The notes beneath the pieces were generated by a model, which was not told the DNA's origin, did no database searches, and saw only the letters and a list, made by a program, of their open reading frames with translations. 21,096 nucleotides of DNA from Nemertoderma westbladi (taxonomy: Eukaryota; Xenacoelomorpha; Nemertodermatida; Nemertodermatidae), in the NCBI GenBank assembly GCA_032718475.1, contig JAUCBJ010003354.1:1-21096 (forward strand), written 5' to 3'. The translations under genes were made by a program, and so were the position numbers. This document shows positions 1 to 8,905 of the stretch, one piece after another. Numbering within the stretch: position 1 is the stretch's first letter; every line of letters begins with the position of its first letter.

Positions 1-20
1 CAACTGAAGCGAGCACTAAC

Positions 21-176
21 CTTGGTTCAGCCGATCCATCAGTCGCAGCAGTAGCCACTGCCGGTATGATCTTCTCATAAAGATCTTTAGTCGAACAAAT
101 TCTATCGACTCCGAGTTGTTGTACGCAAGTTAGTAGATGGCTAGCGCAGCACTTACGCACGGCCGCATTACGGTGG
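21..176 (-). CDS. TOGARAM1: TOGARAM-like exon 6 of 6 in window: TOG domain, continued
   Basis: This is an internal exon of 156 nt (1 + 51 codons + 2). The acceptor is ttatactccag before CCACCG and the donor is CCAAG followed by gttagtgc. It encodes HRNAAVRKCCASHLLTCVQQ, then a helix-rich stretch LGVDRICSTKDLYEKIIPAV and a tail ending DGSAEPR. In this family the same place holds a 'xxAVRxCxAxHL' helix followed by a 'xGTKDxxExxLPAxAxxxxDxSxExR' segment, which this matches. It is too interrupted by real sense codons to be picked up as one long open frame, because acceptor and donor lie close to stops. The gene continues beyond position 1; the final HEAT helices are missing from the window. Confidence 0.88.
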
Positions 177-663
177 CTGGAGTATAACAAGGAACGTGTT
201 AAATAGACCAGGAATTTAGTGTAAAAATAAACATTGTGCAGCAGTTTAACTGCCCACACCAAATAGATTAGAGTTCACATGATCAGCATAAGGTTTATAT
301 TATAGATTTCATATTAAAAGCACTAAATTTTCGAAATATGAAGTCATAAAATAGGAAGTTAATTTTTTTTTCAAATATTTTAATGATAATTAATAATTTC
401 TAAATAATAATCTATAATTACATTACATACAATGCTAGTATTAGGTGAAATTATTACGTATTGGTTGTATTTATTCGAGTATATCAAAAAGCCCGTCAGA
501 GTTACTAGAGTCCACTGTTCCAAAAGTCCGAAAGTTAATTAGTTAAAAATATGAAATATATAGTAAAATGGAAACATTAAATAAATAAAATATTATATTC
601 ATTTTTATCATTCAAAACAATAATAACCCAGTCGGAATACAACAAATAAATAGGTAGACGTAC
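177..663 (-). other. TOGARAM-like intron (487 bp)
   Basis: This AT-rich intron lies between the exons at 812-664 and 176-21. No repeat, ORF or RNA gene is recognisable in it. On the minus strand the acceptor side shows a short pyrimidine stretch before ccag. Confidence 0.8.
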
Positions 664-812
664 TTGGTTCCTCCATTAACTAGAGAACTTGCTGCTTTCG
701 AGACAGACACATTGGAAACCATAGCAACAATGGATTTATCTACGTCATCGCGAATAAATCCATTAGAATCGCCGTATTTATGTAGGAGAGTTGAGGTAAT
801 GGGATCCAATTC
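664..812 (-). CDS. TOGARAM1: TOGARAM-like exon 5 of 6: TOG domain, continued
   Basis: This is an internal exon of 149 nt (49 codons + 2). The acceptor is tttgttaaag before GAATTGG and the donor is ACCAA followed by gtacgt. It encodes ELDPITSTLLHKYGDSNGFI, then RDDVDKSIVAMVSNVSVSKA and ASSLVNGG. The LLHKxG(E/D)SNxFIR(E/D)DVD block and the later VxxLxNGG block are diagnostic for the TOGARAM C-terminal TOG domain. The residues before ELD in the longest open frame are translated intron. The split codon AA-C joins the last exon as Asn. Confidence 0.93.
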
Positions 813-1326
813 CTTTAACAAATAATAAATTCGTATTATAGAAATTACGACCAATATCATAAGATACAGTTCTCACTTAACAACATTGAGGGAATGTATT
901 TGGGGAAATCTTATCATCGTCCAAACCCATCCCCACTCTGCATGTAATGAGAAGTCTCGCCAGCAAATGCTGTCGTACATGACTTTGTAGATGTCGTGTT
1001 TGTATGATAGGGAGGGATAGGGTGATCAGCTTTAAATTTAAAGTTCTAATGAAATAAGCTAACTGTAGTTGCGAAGGCACGTTTTTTTATAGGCCCTATA
1101 TAACTTGTTTACAAAATCGATACAACGTCCTCCTAGTTGGGGTTTCTCATCATGTTTAGTAGCTAGTATTTATCAACACAATGCTGCCTGACGACGGTCT
1201 TCCGTACGGAGTCCGAAATATTGTTCCGTTTAATCACTTACGATAATTTAGCTGGTATTATTTTTAAAATTCACTTTTCTGTCCTGCTCTTCCGGTGAAT
1301 TTTCAAGATGTAATATTGCACTTTAA

Positions 1327-1434
1327 ATCCCGGCAAGAAAAAAAGACTTGCTTGACCGTTGAAATACTTGCTATTTACTTATCCCGGCAAGAAAAAAAGA
1401 CTTGCTTGACCGTTGAAATACTTGCTATTTACTT
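1327..1434. repeat. Perfect 54-bp tandem duplication
   Basis: Positions 1327-1380 and 1381-1434 are identical over 54 bases, starting ATCCCGGCAAGAAAAAAAGA. Since 54 is a multiple of three, it appears as an 18-residue repeat in a plus-strand frame at 1295-1558, but that frame shows no family resemblance. The lack of any mismatch suggests a recent duplication. Confidence 0.95.
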
Positions 1435-2045
1435 TCTTCCGGAACAAAAGTTAATTACCGTTAAAGCAAAGTGCATCAGCACTTCGTTAACTATAGGAGG
1501 AAAGACAATTAAAGAATTAAATTACATAATAAAAAAAAATTGTATGAAAAATAAATAGCGTTATTTATATTATGACGTCGATGGATTGGGCGGAAAACTT
1601 TCCTAGCTGCCACCTAATAAACTGATGTCCGCTTCAAATAGATTAACTCTGGATACTGTTGGTCTAGTTAGATAATTGACTCTTGCAAGATTTAACATTT
1701 TCGATCACTTAAGAAATAAAAAATAGAACATAAACGCGAAAAATATTAGTTTAAAAAGATTTAAAGAAATTATCTAAACGGATTTATAGCAGTTCGGATG
1801 AAGGATAAAGAGTTGCGGGGAAGGAGGAATTGAGACCCAGACACACCTAGAGTTAGAGTAGTGCATCGGTCTCTCTGTAACCTATCAAATATTTGTGTTA
1901 TATAATTTAGGTAGACAAACACCCGAGTCATAAGATTGTATTGTAAATAATACGTACTTATGAAACCCAACCCGGGTCTGTTCTCTAAGGTACGTCTATT
2001 CCAGTAAGAATACGCATTACACATTTCTATTGTTGTTTTTTGTGT

Positions 2046-2062
2046 CCCCCCCCCCCCCCCCC
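2046..2062. repeat. Poly-C tract (17 C)
   Basis: This is an uninterrupted run of 17 C on the plus strand (G on the transcribed TOGARAM strand). Length may be affected by sequencing or assembly. Confidence 0.9.
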
Positions 2063-2245
2063 TGTAATGGACCCTGGTTAACTATGATGTACAGCTCCAA
2101 TCATACAAACACTGGCTATCATATTAAAGAACCCCCTTTCCCATGTTCGCTGTCCACATTTCAGCCAATTGCATGTTAGTATATTCATTCCTTAGTGGCT
2201 AGTTTAAAGTTATGAAGTCGGGGTGTGTCGCTTGCTTTGTCCCAA

Positions 2246-2271
2246 CCCCCCCCCCCCCCCCCCCCCCCCCC
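2246..2271. repeat. Poly-C tract (26 C)
   Basis: This is an uninterrupted run of 26 C about 200 bp from the first poly-C tract. G-rich strands of this kind can form quadruplex or triplex structures; that is inference. Confidence 0.9.
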
Positions 2272-2443
2272 TCCTATGAACCGCATTATTTTATAATATA
2301 GTATGACAATTGGGTACAATATATACATTACGTAACAGAGTAGACACCCTACGAAAATGGCATTAAAGGTGGGACTTAAAACCCAAATAGAGCTAGTGGA
2401 GTAAAATTTAATAGCTGTTCATTGTGCTCATCAAATTCTCCTG

Positions 2444-2449
2444 TTTATT
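2444..2449 (-). promoter_or_regulatory. Candidate poly(A) signal for RPL18A
   Basis: TTTATT on the plus strand is AATAAA on the minus strand, about 270 nt after the RPL18A stop codon. It is the first such hexamer I find downstream. Use is not demonstrated. Confidence 0.3.
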
Positions 2450-2721
2450 CTCAAGTTTATAGGTTTTGAAACAAAAATTTTTGACGAAAATCCCATCTCC
2501 AGTTTGGCCACTTTTAGTGATTTTGACCCACCCACATAAAACAATATATTATTCGTTATTACAGATTGCCTATATATTCATTAAACTCTCGAAATAAACC
2601 CAAACCGAATGGTGATAAAGAAATGCAAGTCTAACGATGCCAATATTAATTGCATTAGTCAACTCGATATTAATTAAACACAACTCGATCCACCAGTCAG
2701 ACATAAATCAACCGGAAGTCC

Positions 2722-3255
2722 CTATTTGTACAGAGTTCTCGGTCGTTTCGTGGTGAACCTCGGCCGGTTCCAGTTCCCAACGACGCGATGCGGCAACGGA
2801 AACCGAATATGCGAGTCGCGGAACTGCAGAACGTGCGGTCGTCGGCAGTCGGCTGGTTTAACCTCGGCCACTCTCAGGATCGTTATATTGTGGGCGCGGG
2901 CACGATGTCGGGCGCCCATCTCCCGGTAACACGACGTGACGGCCCCCGAGGTGGTCAGGTCGCGGTACTCCTTGTACATGTTGTGCGTCCCGCTTCTACT
3001 GTCGTAACGGAGCCAAACCCCAAAGTTCTTGATCTTCAGCGGCCGTTTCTCGTACAACTCTCGGACGTTAATGATCTCCCCGTTGCTCCGTTTAACTTTC
3101 TTCATCTTCTTTATAAAGTACCAGAACCTCGATTTGGCGACTATATCGTCAGGCGCGAATATCTTCATCTTGTAAAGAGGAACGACTTCTGATTTGTCCT
3201 TCGGAACTTTACGTCCGATAACTTCGTATTGACGAAGATTTCCGCGGAATTTCAT
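2722..3255 (-). CDS. RPL18A: 60S ribosomal protein L18a (eL20), intronless
   Basis: This gene encodes a 177-residue protein of the eukaryotic large ribosomal subunit (human RPL18A has 176). It starts [18 protein letters not shown] and contains hallmark blocks [73 protein letters not shown] and [20 protein letters not shown]. The ends match the family, and there is no frameshift or stop. The start ATG at 3255 has A at -3. Animal RPL18A genes usually have several introns (established for human); this one has none, which suggests a retrocopy or intron loss. I see no A-rich tail after the stop, so a retrocopy would have to be old. It lies within the 12.2 kb intron of the TOGARAM-like gene, on the same strand. 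The intact ORF argues for function. A plus-strand frame at 2788-3192 is its shadow. Confidence 0.93.
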   Translation of the reverse strand: MKFRGNLRQYEVIGRKVPKDKSEVVPLYKMKIFAPDDIVAKSRFWYFIKKMKKVKRSNGEIINVRELYEKRPLKIKNFGVWLRYDSRSGTHNMYKEYRDLTTSGAVTSCYREMGARHRARAHNITILRVAEVKPADCRRPHVLQFRDSHIRFPLPHRVVGNWNRPRFTTKRPRTLYK

Positions 3256-3960
3256 GTTTTATTAGGCTGTTAACTGAAGGCTAAATGCGCCCCACCACTC
3301 CAATCAACACTTACCGGTAACAGTCTGACAGTAGGGTTTTTGGTAGAAGAGGAGATAGAACTAAGACTACCGGTAACGCGGTAACTGACTAAATAGTAAT
3401 TATTAAGTACTGAATTACGCTACCGGTAGGCCTACAACCTACTACACTACTGCACTACTACAGTACTGTAACCCTGCAAGTAACTGAGTACTGGAGTAAC
3501 CCTGTAACCAAGCTGCCAAAACAGTTTATTATCAGCTATCAGGTATCCAGTATCAGCTAACTGGCTAAGTAGCCAGTCAGGCCAGGCTACGGCTACCCAC
3601 CAGCCCGCTACAATACTACACTACGACTACAGCACGAGCACAGTAGTTGGTAGGCCTACTTGGCAGCTTGTTAAAAAGTAACCTTGTGCAGCACTTATGC
3701 CGCTCCCGCTACCTGGCTACTGACAGTGTGACAGACTGACAGGGACTACACACTACTACAGACTGAGGTCAGGAGGTGACAGCGACAGCGACAGCGACAG
3801 GCCTTGGGAATAGTGATACAGTGATAGGACAGGAGCACATGACTGCATGACACTGGCTGACTGTGACAGTCGCAGACTTGCAGTAATGTAAGCTACTAAC
3901 TGCAACACTGACTGACTACGTACAGCCGTCAGGACGTCAGGTCGTCTGGTCGTGACGTAG
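3256..3960. repeat. Cryptically simple sequence upstream of RPL18A
   Basis: This stretch is made of scrambled short words such as ctact, actgt, cagtact, gtaac and ccggta, including two TAGGCCTA sites and a short GACAGC array. No clear period is present. It covers the expected promoter of RPL18A. On the minus strand at about 3343-3360 there is a pyrimidine-rich stretch (TCTATCTCCTCTTCTACC) that could resemble a 5'TOP start region, but this is weak. Confidence 0.5.
3778..3800. repeat. GACAGC microsatellite
   Basis: Nearly four copies of the hexamer GACAGC occur in tandem. Confidence 0.85.
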
Positions 3961-4229
3961 TCAGGTAGTGATTATTCTTCACTCGTCTGCTCTTGTAGAC
4001 TATATTCCAGGACATGGTGTAGATACATACAGATTTAGCTGAGACCATACGGGTACAACTGCTTTTGTATGTGAGGGCAGCATTCAATATAATAAGCGAA
4101 AAAAATAAATAGATAACAGAATCCATAGCATCACGTACAATCACTCTCGTGGGGCCAAGTAATTCATATCAGCTTATCATACGGATATGCAATTATTTAA
4201 GATGTAATATTATGGTTTTGTTCAGAAAT

Positions 4230-4335
4230 GGAAAAAATGAGAAAGCGCGTCACCGGCGGTTGAACCAGCGCTATACGTACGTTTCAGCCTATCAGGCCTC
4301 ATCAGTGGCGCTAACCAGTTCAGCCACGTGTCCCT
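4230..4335 (-). repeat. tRNA-derived SINE head or tRNA pseudogene
   Basis: On the minus strand, TGGCTGAACTGG (4326-4315) resembles a Pol III A box within a D-arm-like GGCTGAACTGGTTAGCGCC. GGTTCAACC (4266-4258) resembles a B box within a T-arm. The distance between them is tRNA-like, and a run of six T follows at 4237-4232. I cannot fold a full acceptor stem or name an anticodon, so this is a SINE head or a degraded tRNA rather than a working tRNA. Confidence 0.45.
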
Positions 4336-4486
4336 GACATTCACTATCCCACCTAATCCACTTCTATTGAACAGGCACTCTTAAGATGCATATCCTATTA
4401 TTTTAACAATTATTTAAACAGTTACATAGTCGTCCTCTAGCGAGAAACCGGGGAACTGCTGAGCCCGCACGCAATCTATTTCAGGT

Positions 4487-4630
4487 TTTGACAGACTACA
4501 TGAGTAACACTAGTAGCGGTACACTTTGGTGCACTACCAAATTGAATTTTCATCGAAGATTGATTGAGATATATGATTGATTAGCCTTCAAACACTTGCC
4601 TACAAACAGACCGACAAACAGACAGACAAT
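4487..4630 (+). repeat. Dispersed repeat ending in ACAGAC microsatellite
   Basis: It contains 'gacagactacatgagtaaca', then 'tcatcgaagattgattga', then 'ttcaaacacttgcctacaaa' and a CAGACCGACAAACAGACAGAC tail region. The same order of words occurs at 5922-6058 (tagactacatgtgtacc, catctatgattgacc, gcgttcaaac), so they are diverged members of one family. Confidence 0.55.
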
Positions 4631-4978
4631 GGTTGAAACACAGGTAGCTCATCCCACAGTGGAATTTTCGATTATTTCCGGATATACGTGTTTGCGTCGA
4701 CTTTGTGGTTCACAAGCCCCAATATACCAGATTCAACAATGTAGCGGCAACACCAAGTCACTGACCTGGTTGGTGTCCTGATTTTAATATTATTTTAATA
4801 TTTACTATTGATTTTAAAATTAAGAAAATCATCTGCCTGACTAATTCTATATATTTTAGACAAGATTTTTAAATTATATTTATATTTTTTACTAATTACT
4901 GTAATCGTGCTATATTATATCTTACTATACAGTACGTGATACTGGATTTTTTTTAGACTAGGCCTACTGTACTTACTG

Positions 4979-5146
4979 TACAGTGTACATAATATATTTT
5001 AATGTGATTTTTGCTATTCTCGTACGTTTTTACTTTTAACAATACCACTGGTTGCAATCCACATTGCTCGTTTTTACACTATATACTGTATATACAGTGT
5101 ACATATATTGTACATAATATATTCCAATGATATTTTGCTATTATTG
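4979..5146 (+). repeat. Diverged direct repeat, ~114 bp apart
   Basis: The segment at about 4979-5022 (acagtgtacataatatattt, then ttgctatt) recurs at about 5093-5140 (acagtgtacatatattgtac, then tttgctattatt) with an insertion. The surroundings are rich in TACTGTA and ACAGTGTAC palindromic words. No gene is seen between 4631 and 5716. Confidence 0.5.
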
Positions 5147-5716
5147 TGTAAAATATATGAGTATTAGGGTTGGGGTGGTTAATACTTAAAAATGATGGTG
5201 TATAATTATTTTATGTATAGGCCTACTGTATATGTATTTTAGCCATCTACAGAGTAGGAACTACCGGTACTACTGTATGTGTTTTAAAGCGTCATTAAAT
5301 AAACTTCAATGCTATATTTAATCCTAAAGACTGTTTATTATTTATTTATTTATTAATAATTTCTACATAGCGTAAGAACATTCACAACATAATGATTAAG
5401 AATTTAGTTTATTCATAATATAATAGGCCTAACTAACAAACAACTTAAAGTGCACTGTGCAGTGTGCACACGTAGTCTAGTAATAATGGTGTGTAAATTG
5501 CAAACCATATGTGATATAAAATTCGTCAAAAATTATTAGTGTATTGCAACTGCGCATATAAAATGCATATTATATTAAAATATTATGCAAATCGAATTCG
5601 TCAATATTTTACATATGATTACTAATGAGTACAACCAATCACTCAAACCACCAATGAATACCTACATACTGTACATTAAACCGTGCTAAGCACGATGAGC
5701 TGGATCTCTGACATTT

Positions 5717-6058
5717 CGCCCCCTAGTGGCAGACATAGGAACTGTAAAAGTATGTCTGTGTGTAGAATTTCTAATTAAGCAATGCTCGTAGACTACCAAA
5801 TTTCAGATGAATCCGATGGCTGGTTCTATAATTACAGCTAATTTTAAGTTTCTGTCAATTCGCCCCCTAGCGGCAGACAGAGGAACTATATAAGTCTGTC
5901 TCCGCGTATAATTTTTGCTTTTGATAGACTACATGTGTACCAAGTTTGGTTCCATTTCATCTATGATTGACCTCCTTATTAGCGTTCAAACAATAAACCC
6001 AGCCAGCCAGCCAAAAACACAGCCAGCCAGCAACAAACACAGCCAGCCAGCCAGCCAT
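5717..6058 (+). repeat. Two tandem ~144-bp repeat monomers with CAGC-rich tail
   Basis: Monomers start at 5717 and 5861 with CGCCCCCTAG(T/C)GGCAGACA. Both continue with 'aggaact', 'gtctgt', a 'tagactac' word and a 'caaatttcagatgaatcc' or 'caagtttggttccatttca' block. The second ends in 'gcgttcaaacaa' and an imperfect CAGC microsatellite (about 5999-6056). This order is common to several animal mobile-element-like repeats. It is non-coding and I cannot name the family. Confidence 0.65.
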
Positions 6059-6402
6059 AAACAAATAAACTAATAATAGCTACAGGGACTCGAGTAGAGC
6101 TCCAGTGATTATCTACCACAATTATGAATTATTCCCAATTCGGTGGACGTAAAACATCAGGCCACGGACTTCTACCGCGGATTCGCCTCATACGAATATA
6201 TTATTGATTAAGATATAGGGTTGGGTTACTTGACAATTTTGGCCACCACTCCTGTATCAGAAGCGAAAGTTGTCTACTGGGATCTAAAGTCCCTCGGATT
6301 TATGTCTCCTGGGATCTATTAATTGTCACTCTATCGTCGATTTTTTGTAAAGAAAATTCGTACTCATGATGTTATGATCAACTTGTGCACCCGTCTTCTA
6401 TC

Positions 6403-6485
6403 ACCAGGATGGCCGAGTGGTTAAGGCGTTGGACTTAAGTTCCAATGGGTGTTATCCCGCGTGGGTTCGAACCCCACTCCTGGTA
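6403..6485 (+). tRNA. tRNA-Leu(TAA): tRNA-Leu, anticodon UAA
   Basis: This is an 83-nt tRNA. The acceptor stem ACCAGGA pairs with TCCTGGT and the discriminator base is A. The A box is TGGCCGAGTGG and the B box GGTTCGAACCC. The anticodon stem TTGGA/TCCAA encloses the loop CTTAAGT, giving anticodon TAA at its centre, and a long variable arm follows, as expected for leucine tRNAs. No intron is present. CCA is not encoded, as usual in eukaryotes. A TTTT at 6492-6495 is a plausible Pol III terminator. It lies in the TOGARAM-like intron on the opposite strand. All helices are intact, so it is probably functional and not a SINE. Confidence 0.95.
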
Positions 6486-6500
6486 GTAAAATTTTGCATT

Positions 6501-6550
6501 TGTTTTAAATCTACTTGAAACTTCTTGTTTTAAATCTACTTGAAACTTCA
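6501..6550. repeat. 25-bp tandem duplication
   Basis: The unit tgttttaaatctacttgaaa plus five bases occurs at 6501-6525 and 6526-6550 with one difference at the last base. It starts 16 bp after the tRNA gene. Confidence 0.9.
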
Positions 6551-7168
6551 AACACCGATTCACATTCTGTTTTTTAATTTCCAAGTAATATAATCAAAAT
6601 AATAGTCCAGTCAATCTAGCGAAAAAGAGGGGTAACCAAAAACTAATTCGCAATTCATTCAAAGCACATTTTTTTGACTCTACATTATTTTGCTAATATT
6701 ACCAAAAAAATCTGTTAAAAAAAATAAATTAGGCGGATCACTTTGTGCGATGTAACCTCGCCTCAAAAACCCTTATCTCCAAAAAGTTTATTTGTTATAT
6801 TATTTAAACTATTGTGGTTTTTAAACTAGAAGAAATTTAAACTAACAGAAATAATAATAAATTACACCTACAATCAATAGATCAATCACTCTTTTATTAT
6901 GTGAAAATCTTCACTAACATTAATGGAAATTATGACATTTCCTTGCAGAGGAATGTTATATTTTTTTTTACATCAATTACCTTAATATATCGTGAAATTT
7001 TTTAAATATTTAAAAATTGGATTCGATTTACCGAGATTCGAGATATAACAATTGAAGCCCTCATACGCAATAGGTAGTAAGTACGATTTTGTCAACATTG
7101 AGTTAGACATTGATTCTGGTACATTTTACTGTGCTAAATCAATAGTCATGAAGATATTTACATTTAAA
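6551..7168. other. Intronic AT-rich stretch, nothing recognised
   Basis: This stretch has high AT content and homopolymers. I see no open frame of note, no RNA gene and no clear repeat. Confidence 0.6.
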
Positions 7169-7444
7169 AGATACTCCTTATTAGCATTGAGTATCAAAAA
7201 GGAGTAAGTGAGTAAGATACTCCTTATTAGCATTGAGTATCAAAAAGGTGTAAGTGAGTAAGATACTCCTTATTAGCATTGAGTATCAAAAAGGAGTAAG
7301 TGAGTAAGATACTCCTTATTAGCATTGAGTATCAAAAAGGTGTAAGTGAGTAAGATACTCCTTATTAGCATTGAGTATCAAAAAGGTGTAAGTGAGTAAG
7401 ATACTCCTTATTAGCATTGAGTATCAAAAAGGGGTAATAAGTGA
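7169..7444 (+). repeat. 46-bp tandem array, six copies, hairpin-forming
   Basis: Units start at 7169, 7215, 7261, 7307, 7353 and 7399, exactly 46 bp apart. Each holds GATACTC...GAGTATC (7-bp stem) and, overlapping it, TACTCCTT...AAGGAGTA (8-bp stem) in copies 1 and 3. The second stem is damaged by AAGGTGTA in copies 2, 4 and 5 and by AAGGGGTA in copy 6. There are no unique spacers, so this is not a CRISPR-like array. Confidence 0.95.
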
Positions 7445-8354
7445 AAGGAGCCATTAAAACAACTTGAATCACTATTTCTTGATTGGTTTTAAACCGGGTA
7501 CCTACCTAGCAACGCCATCAGCTGGTTTCAAAATATGCCATATTAATAATTAGCAGGGGCCCTTTAAAATACTGAACTAGAGTAACTATTAAGGACCCCT
7601 TAAAACAACTATAAACACTATTATTCATGATTGAATTTAAAGGAGTTATCAGGATGCAGTAAACCCTACAGTACTCAAACACCTGTCAGCCGGTACATAA
7701 CAGTTGTATAACGCTCAGATTGGAATTCGCTTTCATTTTATTAATACAGAAGCTACCTACTAAACAGCCCGACTGCTAGTTTGCTTTCATTGTATTAAAA
7801 CGATGCCTAATCGTCTGTACTTATACTGTCCAGTTCTATATTGTATTGTGAATTGGAAATTAAAGTGATAGCGATTAGCTATCGGATAGCGAACTGCATT
7901 GGGAATTTTTTGGACTGGGCCGTCTCCCAGTATTGAATTGAATACACAAATAAAAGTGAATAAATATCTGTGCAGTAGAACTTTATTAGTTTTGTGCATC
8001 GTGTTAAGGAATGGTGGGGAAATCCTAGCCTTTATAGTTTTTCCGGTTTTTCGTAATTACGATCTAATTACTCTCCTCACCTCATTTCGCTGCGAATTTT
8101 GATTGAGTTTTTGCCCTGTGCAGTAGTGTGTTCTGTGCTAAATTGAAAAATATGTTTGATGTAGGCCTATATTGTACTACACAGTAGTATATCATTAAGT
8201 ATCTCTTTAACTATACCATTTTGTACTGTTGGTATAGTACTGCAGGAGTTACTGCAGTTAATCGTGTATTAGTTGCGGTAAGAATTATAAAAATAAAAGA
8301 TCATTGAATACCTATTAATAGTAAATACCATTCAGGTAATGTGACATGGTGCAT
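7445..8354. other. Intronic stretch without a gene
   Basis: It includes a diverged direct repeat: 'attaaaacaacttgaatcac' near 7452 and 'cttaaaacaactataaacac' near 7599, about 146 bp apart, each followed by a 'tgattg(g/a)' word. A 70-codon and a 67-codon frame overlap on opposite strands near 7790-8100; neither resembles a protein family. Confidence 0.5.
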
Positions 8355-8685
8355 ATGTCTAATGGAGGAGAAATTGTAGAGGTGAACTTAAATAATATGA
8401 CAGAATTTGTAAATTGGAAACAGATGTTTGAAATTAACACAAAGTAATCTTTCATGAAAAGGAATTCCTGGAAAGGTTTGATGGTGTAACTGTATTACAC
8501 AACTGCAAACAGGTGAACACTACAATCCCATTTTATTATATAAACCTGAAGGTGGAGAAGACACATCAATTAATATTAAATACTCGGCCCTAACAGACAA
8601 TGATTTTATGATTATCATCCAAACTGAGTACCAAATTCAATCAATGCCAGAAGGACGTTTCACAATAAATCAATGTCTGAAATAA
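8355..8685 (+). pseudogene. Decayed coding fragment of unknown identity
   Basis: Three consecutive pieces look like protein-coding sequence in different frames. An ATG at 8355 opens 30 codons (MSNGGEIVEVNLNNMTEFVN and on) to TAA at 8447. A middle part in another frame reads EFLERFDGVTVLHNC. A last part of about 60 codons (starting near TQLQTGEHYNPILLYKPEGG) ends at TAA 8683-8685, overlapping an AATAAA at 8681-8686. Codon choice and amino-acid composition look natural, and frame changes plus a stop point to a pseudogene or a mobile-element remnant. I do not recognise the family. It could also be chance open frame in AT-rich DNA. Confidence 0.35.
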
Positions 8686-8905
8686 AAACCTTCAGCCATT
8701 TCATATTATTGTTTATAATCCTTTCTTCCTGATTGATACCTGGCACATTCTAGGCCCAAACTTTTTGTGAGGTCATAAATCGACTGAAGTATCCCAGTCT
8801 GCCTCTAGGTGGTAAAGGTGATTAGGGGAGATCTGCTTAGATTTAGCTTCTAATTATTTCGAGTTGATACTTAACATAAGTTTATGCCACGTGTTGCGCG
8901 AAGTC

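Larger units (their letters stand above)
813..2721. other. Intronic stretch without a gene
   Basis: This is the 3' part of the 12.2 kb TOGARAM-like intron, downstream of RPL18A. It holds a perfect 54-bp duplication (1327-1434) and two poly-C tracts (2046-2062 and 2246-2271), listed separately. The reading frames in it are short, lack recognisable domains and in one case are made of the duplicated 54 bp. I see no further gene. Confidence 0.6.

Noticed and set aside
1295-1558. 87-codon plus-strand ORF
   Set aside because: Its length comes from the 54-bp duplication, its composition is AT-driven at the end, and it matches no family I recognise.
3274-3314. Possible 41-nt intron in the RPL18A 5' untranslated region (donor CCG/gtaagt, acceptor ccttcag)
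   Set aside because: The splice motifs look good, but 41 nt is shorter than introns normally spliced in animals. Without transcript evidence it is not called.
7169-7444. CRISPR-like array
   Set aside because: The 46-bp units abut without unique spacers and the genome is an animal's; it is a simple tandem repeat.
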